Shown here: piece after piece, positions 59,650 through 64,000 of the stretch | How positions within the stretch are numbered: the stretch's first letter is position 1 | Layout of the letters: each line of letters begins with the position of its first letter | NCBI RefSeq assembly: GCF_000812465.1 | Contig: NZ_JWMA01000165.1 | Coordinates: 62,001 to 126,000, forward strand | Direction: 5' to 3' | From: Cupriavidus sp. IDO | GTDB lineage: Bacteria; Pseudomonadota; Gammaproteobacteria; Burkholderiales; Burkholderiaceae | DNA length: 64,000 nt | Notes under the pieces: generated by a model | Told to the model about the DNA's origin: nothing | The model's database searches: none | What the model saw: only the letters and a program-made list of their open reading frames with translations | Position numbers and translations under genes: made by a program

Positions 59650-60159
59650 TCAGTAGTTGATGTCCGCGCGGCGGTTCTCTGCCCACGAGGCTTCATCGTG
59701 ACCGCTGGCCTTCGGCTTTTCCTTGCCCAGGCTCACGGCTTCCATCTGGCTGTCAGGCACGCCCATCGAGCCCAGCGAACGGCGCACGGCTTCGGCACGC
59801 TTCTGGCCCAGCGCGAGGTTGTACTCGCTGGTGCCGCGTTCGTCGGTGTTGCCCTGGATCAGGATCTTGCGGCCCTTGTTGGAGCCCAGGTACTTGGCGT
59901 GCTCGGTCAGCATGCCCTGATAGTCCTGCTTGACGCTGTAGCTGTCGAAGTCGAAGTACACGCTGCGCTTGGCCAGCGGGCTGTTCGGGTCGTTCAGCGG
60001 GTCATTCGCTACGTTCACCGGCGTGACGGTGCGGGCGTCGGTACCGGCGCCGCCCTTGGCACCCGCGTTGGCGGTGTCATCCAGCTTCACGCCGGAGCTG
60101 CAGGCACCGAGGGCAAGCAGAGCGGCAACGGCGAGGGTTTTGGTCATCAGTTGGGGCAT
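59650..60159 (-). CDS. pal: Peptidoglycan-associated lipoprotein
   Basis: A 169-residue outer-membrane lipoprotein that ties the outer membrane to peptidoglycan and binds TolB. The lipobox is LLALGAC, giving Cys20 as the lipidated residue. The OmpA-like domain follows with YFDFDSYSV, the peptidoglycan-binding segment QGNTDERGTSEYNLALGQKR and the closing AENRRADI. An in-frame ATG four codons later (MTKT) is an alternative start. It is 15 bases downstream of tolB. Confidence 0.97.
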   Translation of the reverse strand: MPQLMTKTLAVAALLALGACSSGVKLDDTANAGAKGGAGTDARTVTPVNVANDPLNDPNSPLAKRSVYFDFDSYSVKQDYQGMLTEHAKYLGSNKGRKILIQGNTDERGTSEYNLALGQKRAEAVRRSLGSMGVPDSQMEAVSLGKEKPKASGHDEASWAENRRADINY

Positions 60160-60174
60160 GGTGAGTGGCTCCTG

Positions 60175-61527
60175 TTATTGCATGAAAGGACCCCAGGACG
60201 GCTCGCGAACGTCGCCGGACTGGAGGGACAGAACCTGCCGGGTGCGCCCGTCAGTGGAAACCGCTGCCAGCACCGCGCGGCCTCCCACGCGGGTGGCATA
60301 GAGGATGTACTTGCCGTTGGCCGCGAAGCTCGGGGCTTCGTCGTTGGCCGTGTCGGTCAGCGAGGTCACATCGCCGTTGGACAGATCCTGCAGCTGCAGC
60401 TTGAAGCCGCCCGCACGAGTGATATAGGCAAGCGACTTGCCGTCCGGCGAGATCCGCGGGCTCACGTTGTAGCTGCCCTTGAAGGTCACGCGCTGCGCAC
60501 CGCCGCCCTCTTCGCCCGAAGCCGGCATGCGGTAGATCTGCGGCGCGCCGCCACGGTCGCTGGTGAAGTAGATGCTCTTGCCGTCAGGCGAGTATTGCGG
60601 CTCGGTGTCGATGGCGCTGCTGCGGCTCAGGCGGTGAATGCCGGAGCCATCCGCATTCACCTGGTAGACCTGCGTATTGCCGTCGCGCGACAGGGCCAGG
60701 GCCAGGTGCTGGCCGTCCGGCGACCACGACGGGGCGCTGTTGTTGCCCTTCTGGTTCGACACCAGCGTGCGGCGGCCCGTGGCCAGGTCGTGCACGTACA
60801 CCACCGGCTTCTTGGCTTCGAAGGAAACATAGGCCACGCGGCGGCCATCCGGCGACCACGACGGCGAGATGATCGGCTCGTTGCTGGTCAGCGCGATCTG
60901 CGAGTTCTGGCCGTCCGAGTCGGAAATCAGCAGCTGGTAGCGGCCGCCCACGCGAGACACGTACGATAGGCGCGTGGCAAACACGCCGCGCTCGCCCAGC
61001 AGCTTCTCGTAGATATAGTCAGCAATCTTGTGGCCCGTCACGCGCAGCTGGCTCTGGCTCACGTTGAACGCCAGGCCGCCCAGGCTTTGGCCCTTGACGG
61101 TGTCGTAGAGGCGGAAGCGCACGTCGTACTGGCCGTTGCCCGACGGCGTGACGCTGCCGGCCACGAAGGCATCGGCACCGCGCGTCTTCCAGCTGCCCAG
61201 GTCGACATTGGCGGATTCGGCGACGGTGGCGCCGCCCGGATCCACGTTGCGGAAGCGGCCACTGCGTTGCAGGTCGCTGCGGATGATGGCGGTCAGGTTC
61301 TGCGGGGCTTGTGCCTCGCCCTGGAAGTTGGCCGTTGCGACCGGAAACTGGCTGGAGCCAACGCCGGAGATCTCAACGTTCAGCTGTGCCTGCGCGGCAC
61401 CTGCGGACATGGCCAGCGCCGCGGCCAGCCAGGCCATCAGGGCGCGTCGGCCGACAAGGCGGCTGACCTGTTGATTTGCGGATTGGCGCCTCGCGGACTG
61501 CCAGTTGGGGGCCCAAAGCTTTCGCAT
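60175..61527 (-). CDS. tolB: Tol-Pal system protein TolB
   Basis: A 450-residue periplasmic protein with an N-terminal alpha/beta domain (about 45-170) and a six-bladed beta propeller (about 190-445) built from repeats such as ISPSWSPDGRRVAYVS and APSWSPDGQHLALAL. It binds Pal, TolA and colicins in other bacteria. The signal peptide is preceded by a long basic leader; ATG 61527 has GAGGAG upstream and is preferred over the longer frame to 61572. A 208-base gap to tolA may hold a second promoter. Confidence 0.96.
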   Translation of the reverse strand: MRKLWAPNWQSARRQSANQQVSRLVGRRALMAWLAAALAMSAGAAQAQLNVEISGVGSSQFPVATANFQGEAQAPQNLTAIIRSDLQRSGRFRNVDPGGATVAESANVDLGSWKTRGADAFVAGSVTPSGNGQYDVRFRLYDTVKGQSLGGLAFNVSQSQLRVTGHKIADYIYEKLLGERGVFATRLSYVSRVGGRYQLLISDSDGQNSQIALTSNEPIISPSWSPDGRRVAYVSFEAKKPVVYVHDLATGRRTLVSNQKGNNSAPSWSPDGQHLALALSRDGNTQVYQVNADGSGIHRLSRSSAIDTEPQYSPDGKSIYFTSDRGGAPQIYRMPASGEEGGGAQRVTFKGSYNVSPRISPDGKSLAYITRAGGFKLQLQDLSNGDVTSLTDTANDEAPSFAANGKYILYATRVGGRAVLAAVSTDGRTRQVLSLQSGDVREPSWGPFMQ

Positions 61528-61700
61528 GCTGCTCCTCAGTCGATTACAAGTTTCATCGGGCACGGCAGGCAATCGGCAAAACGGGCAGAACCAGCACTAC
61601 TGCGCATGGCGCATGCCCGTTCTGCGTGCGAATTGCACACTGCCGGCTGCGTCAGGCAACCTAACATGGTAGCGGTGGGACCGGCGCCCGGCGATGAAGG

Positions 61701-61716
61701 TTGCATAATGTTGCAA
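61701..61716. promoter_or_regulatory. Inverted repeat in the tolA-tolB gap
   Basis: TTGCA-N6-TGCAA, 20 bases downstream of the tolA stop, in an AT-rich pocket. It may be part of an internal control region for tolB-pal-cpoB. Confidence 0.3.
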
Positions 61717-61735
61717 ATCATGGCGCCCGGGTCAC

Positions 61736-62779
61736 TCAGTCCTTCGGACGGAAGGTGATGGTGAAGGTGGCCGGTGCCTTGCCATTCTCGTCGCGCGGCA
61801 GCGGGTCCGATCGCTCCACGGCACGCAGCACGGCATTGTCCCACGCGGAGTTGCCGCTGGACTTGCTCAGGCGTGCCGACATCAGCGAGCCGTCCGGCGC
61901 CAGTTGCACCGAGACGACAGCACTCGGATTGCCCGGCACGTCCTCGGTAAAGACGATATTCGGCTTCACGCGGCGACGCACGCGGTCGGCATAGCCAGGC
62001 GACGCCTTGCCACCGCCGCCGGCACCCGCGCCAGCGGTATTGCCCACACCACCGCCACCGGCACCGGAGCCGCCGGCCAGCGCCTGCAGGCGCGCCAGTT
62101 CGCTCTTGCGCTGTGCATTGGCCGCCGCTTCGCGCCTGGCCTTCGCGTCGGCATCCGCCTTGGCCTTGGCCTTCGCTTCGGCGTCAGCCCTTGCCCTGGC
62201 GTCGGCCTGCGCCTTCGCGTCCGCCCTGGCCTTCGCGTCGGCTTCCTTGCGGTCGCGCTCTGCCTGTTCCTTGTGCTGCTGTTCCTGCGCCGCCTTCTTC
62301 GTCGCCTCTTCCTTGCGCTGGTCTTCCTTGCGCAGCGCCTCCTGGCGTTCGGCCTCCTTGCGATCCGCGGCCTTACGCTCGGCTTCCTTGCGGTCAGCCT
62401 CCTTGCGTGCCGCGTCCTTGCGCGCGGCCTCTGCTTCCTTGCGCGCTGCCTCATCGCGGGCGGCCTGCTCGGCGGCACGGCGCTTCTGCCGCTCGAGCGC
62501 GATGTCGGCTTCGTCCTCGACCTTGCTCTTTACCTCGGGCGCAGGCGGCACCGGCCGCGGCTGCACCACGGGCTCGGGCGGCGGCGGAGGTGGCGGCGCG
62601 GTCGTGGCGGGAATCTCTTCCCACAGCTCGGCCTCGGCACCGACGGGCGTGCTGCTCTGCCAGCGCACGCCGTAATAAAGCAGGATGGCCAGCAGCACGT
62701 GCATGAAGAGCGCGAGCAGGAAGGAACGCATGGTTCCCCGCTCCTTTACCGGCTGATAAGGATAGGCGGCGGTCTTCAT
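61736..62779 (-). CDS. tolA: Cell envelope protein TolA
   Basis: A 347-residue TolA, the periplasm-spanning link between the TolQR motor and TolB-Pal. One membrane helix (about residues 18-38) is followed by a Pro-rich run, a long Ala/Lys/Glu/Arg coiled coil (about 85-235), a Gly-rich hinge (about 240-265) and the C-terminal TolA III domain (about 265-347, with PSAVVSVQLAPDGSLMSARL). ATG 62779 fits the family start; the TTG at 62794 and the ATG at 62731 are alternatives. Confidence 0.93.
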   Translation of the reverse strand: MKTAAYPYQPVKERGTMRSFLLALFMHVLLAILLYYGVRWQSSTPVGAEAELWEEIPATTAPPPPPPPEPVVQPRPVPPAPEVKSKVEDEADIALERQKRRAAEQAARDEAARKEAEAARKDAARKEADRKEAERKAADRKEAERQEALRKEDQRKEEATKKAAQEQQHKEQAERDRKEADAKARADAKAQADARARADAEAKAKAKADADAKARREAAANAQRKSELARLQALAGGSGAGGGGVGNTAGAGAGGGGKASPGYADRVRRRVKPNIVFTEDVPGNPSAVVSVQLAPDGSLMSARLSKSSGNSAWDNAVLRAVERSDPLPRDENGKAPATFTITFRPKD

Positions 62780-62848
62780 TGGGCGCGGCGGCAATCGGTT
62801 GGGCGTGTCACGCGACGGGATTGGCGGAATTGACGAGATCGACGGGGA

Positions 62849-63286
62849 CTACTTGGACTTCACCATCAGGCCGACGCGCTTGATGCCATCGGCCTTGAGC
62901 ACGGACATCACGTCCAGCACGGATTCATACTTGACCGAGCGGTCGGCGGCGATCACCACCGGCTGGTCCGGGTTCTCGTTCTGGCGCTGGTGGACGAAGT
63001 CGAGCAGGCCCTGCTTGTCGAGCTTGTGCTCGAATGCATTGCCGGCGTTGTCCTTGCCGCGCGCGGTCAGGACGCCGCTCTCGTTTACGGTCACGACGAT
63101 CGGCGGGGCCTTCTGTTGCGGCGTGGCGTTGGCCACGGTCGGGAGGTCGACCACCGCGGGGCTCACGATCGGAGCCGCCACCATGAAGATGACCAGCAGC
63201 ACGAGCATCACGTCGATGTAAGGCACGACGTTGATCTCGGCGCTGGCACGACGGCGCGAGCCGCCGCGACGCTGAATGGCTGCCAT
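62849..63286 (-). CDS. tolR: Tol-Pal proton-channel protein TolR (ExbD family)
   Basis: A 145-residue inner-membrane protein of the ExbD/TolR family. Its single helix holds the essential proton-carrying Asp in NVVPYIDVMLVLLVIFMVAA near residue 25, followed by a periplasmic domain. It forms the motor with TolQ. AGGAGCACC upstream supports ATG 63286. It lies between tolQ (60-base gap) and tolA (69-base gap). Confidence 0.95.
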   Translation of the reverse strand: MAAIQRRGGSRRRASAEINVVPYIDVMLVLLVIFMVAAPIVSPAVVDLPTVANATPQQKAPPIVVTVNESGVLTARGKDNAGNAFEHKLDKQGLLDFVHQRQNENPDQPVVIAADRSVKYESVLDVMSVLKADGIKRVGLMVKSK

Positions 63287-63346
63287 TGCAGGTGCTCCTG
63301 GGACGTTGATCCGACCGCCAGGCCGGATCGTTCCTATCTGATTCGG

Positions 63347-64000
63347 TTAGCGGGTCTGCCGTTGCAGGATGTTCAGGAATTCTTCCATGAAGCTTTCGAA
63401 ACGGATCGCCAGGCGGTCGATTTCGGTGGCATAGCGGTTGTACGCAATCACCGCCGGAATGGCTGCAAACAGGCCGATGGCCGTGGCCACGAGCGCTTCG
63501 GCAATGCCGGGCGCCACCGATGCAAGCGTCGCCTGCTGCACATTCGACAGCCCGCGGAAAGCATTCATGATCCCCCACACCGTGCCGAACAGGCCGATAT
63601 ACGGGCTCACCGAACCCACCGAAGCCAGGAACGGCAGGTGGGATTCGAGCACGTCCATCTCGCGCTGGTAGGCCGCGCGCATGGCGCGGCGGGCCGCATC
63701 GAGCAGCGCGCCGGCTTCATTGCCGCGCTCGCGTGCCTTCAGGAATTCGCCCATGCCCGATTCGAAGATCCGCTCCAGCGCGCCGGTATTGTGGCGGTTG
63801 TTCACGGCACTGTTATAGAGCGCCTGCAGATCGCCGCCCGCCCAGAAATCGCGTTCGAATCCTTCCGTCTGGGTGCGCGCGGAACGCAGCGCCAGGTGCT
63901 TGCGGAAGATATACGTCCACGAAAACAGGGACATGACGAGCAACAGCGCCATGACGGCCTGCGCAAGCAGGCTGGCGTGAAGCACCAGCGAAATGATCGA
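63347..64000 (-). CDS. tolQ: Tol-Pal proton-channel protein TolQ, 5' end beyond window
   Basis: The C-terminal 218 residues of TolQ (ExbB family), the membrane part of the proton-driven Tol motor. The reading frame stays open to the right edge (SIISLVLHASLLAQ precedes the first hydrophobic helix), so the true start is outside. Family marks are FLASVGSVSPYIGLFGTVWG and ASVAPGIAEALVATAIGLFA. It is the first visible gene of the tol-pal operon; ybgC would be expected upstream. Confidence 0.95.
   Translation of the reverse strand, partial: SIISLVLHASLLAQAVMALLLVMSLFSWTYIFRKHLALRSARTQTEGFERDFWAGGDLQALYNSAVNNRHNTGALERIFESGMGEFLKARERGNEAGALLDAARRAMRAAYQREMDVLESHLPFLASVGSVSPYIGLFGTVWGIMNAFRGLSNVQQATLASVAPGIAEALVATAIGLFAAIPAVIAYNRYATEIDRLAIRFESFMEEFLNILQRQTR

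Noticed and set aside
58846..60969. A 707-codon open frame on the plus strand
   Set aside because: It runs antisense to cpoB, pal and tolB and has shadow-frame composition. The minus-strand genes are certain.

Overview
The window is a GC-rich, densely coded chromosomal segment that looks like a betaproteobacterium of the Burkholderiaceae, most likely Cupriavidus or a close Ralstonia relative. Two Bug-type tricarboxylate-transporter receptors, a TctB/TctA permease pair, several CoA-transferase, acyl-CoA ligase and acyl-CoA dehydrogenase genes, a kynBUA operon with an Lrp-type regulator, and a Tol-Pal operon all fit that group. I saw no phage, insertion sequence, CRISPR array or rRNA; one tRNA gene (Lys, TTT) is present. 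The genus call is inference from gene content, not from a search.

Layout. 1-8.4 kb: alaS (cut by the window edge), a CaiB/BaiF CoA-transferase, a DUF2214 membrane protein, a Bug receptor, a CPA1 cation/proton antiporter, and divergent from it tctB-tctA closed by a clear terminator. 8.4-17.1 kb: katG, a LysR regulator divergent from a Bug receptor and gamma-glutamyltransferase pair, then PhzF-like, PPOX-like and PaiB-like genes. 17.1-26.4 kb: an unusual 479-residue CoA-transferase, glnS with a small S4 protein, then small envelope and housekeeping genes (MAPEG, YceI, YaeQ, FKBP, DUF1223, ChaC, ankyrin). 26.4-39.6 kb: an acyl-CoA ligase with an operator inside its promoter, CnoX, cupin, hemerythrin, P-loop kinase, tcdA, AsmA, MFS, pdxH, cfa, DUF72 and msrA.

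39.6-45.6 kb is the most interesting block. Four tightly packed minus-strand genes encode a NicX-like 2,5-dihydroxypyridine dioxygenase homologue, a NicD-like alpha/beta hydrolase, an acyl-CoA-dehydrogenase-fold flavoprotein without visible catalytic glutamates, and an AMP-forming acyl-CoA ligase. Divergent from them are a flavin reductase and a MarR regulator, with an AT-rich promoter region and a perfect 12-bp palindrome in the gap. This reads as a catabolic unit for an aromatic or N-heteroaromatic acid that combines CoA activation, flavin-dependent chemistry and NicX-type ring opening; the substrate is unknown.

45.6-51.3 kb: kynR divergent from kynB-kynU-kynA (tryptophan to anthranilate), then an IclR regulator divergent from gcdH (glutaryl-CoA dehydrogenase) with a well-formed promoter and operator. 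51.3-58.8 kb: 1-Cys peroxiredoxin, a DUF883/YqjE-like membrane-stress operon, a large PAS-GGDEF-EAL protein, tRNA-Lys with near-consensus promoter and terminator, a YeeE/YedE transporter and queC. 58.8-64 kb: the tolQ-tolR-tolA-tolB-pal-cpoB operon on the minus strand, entering from the right edge and ending at a terminator.
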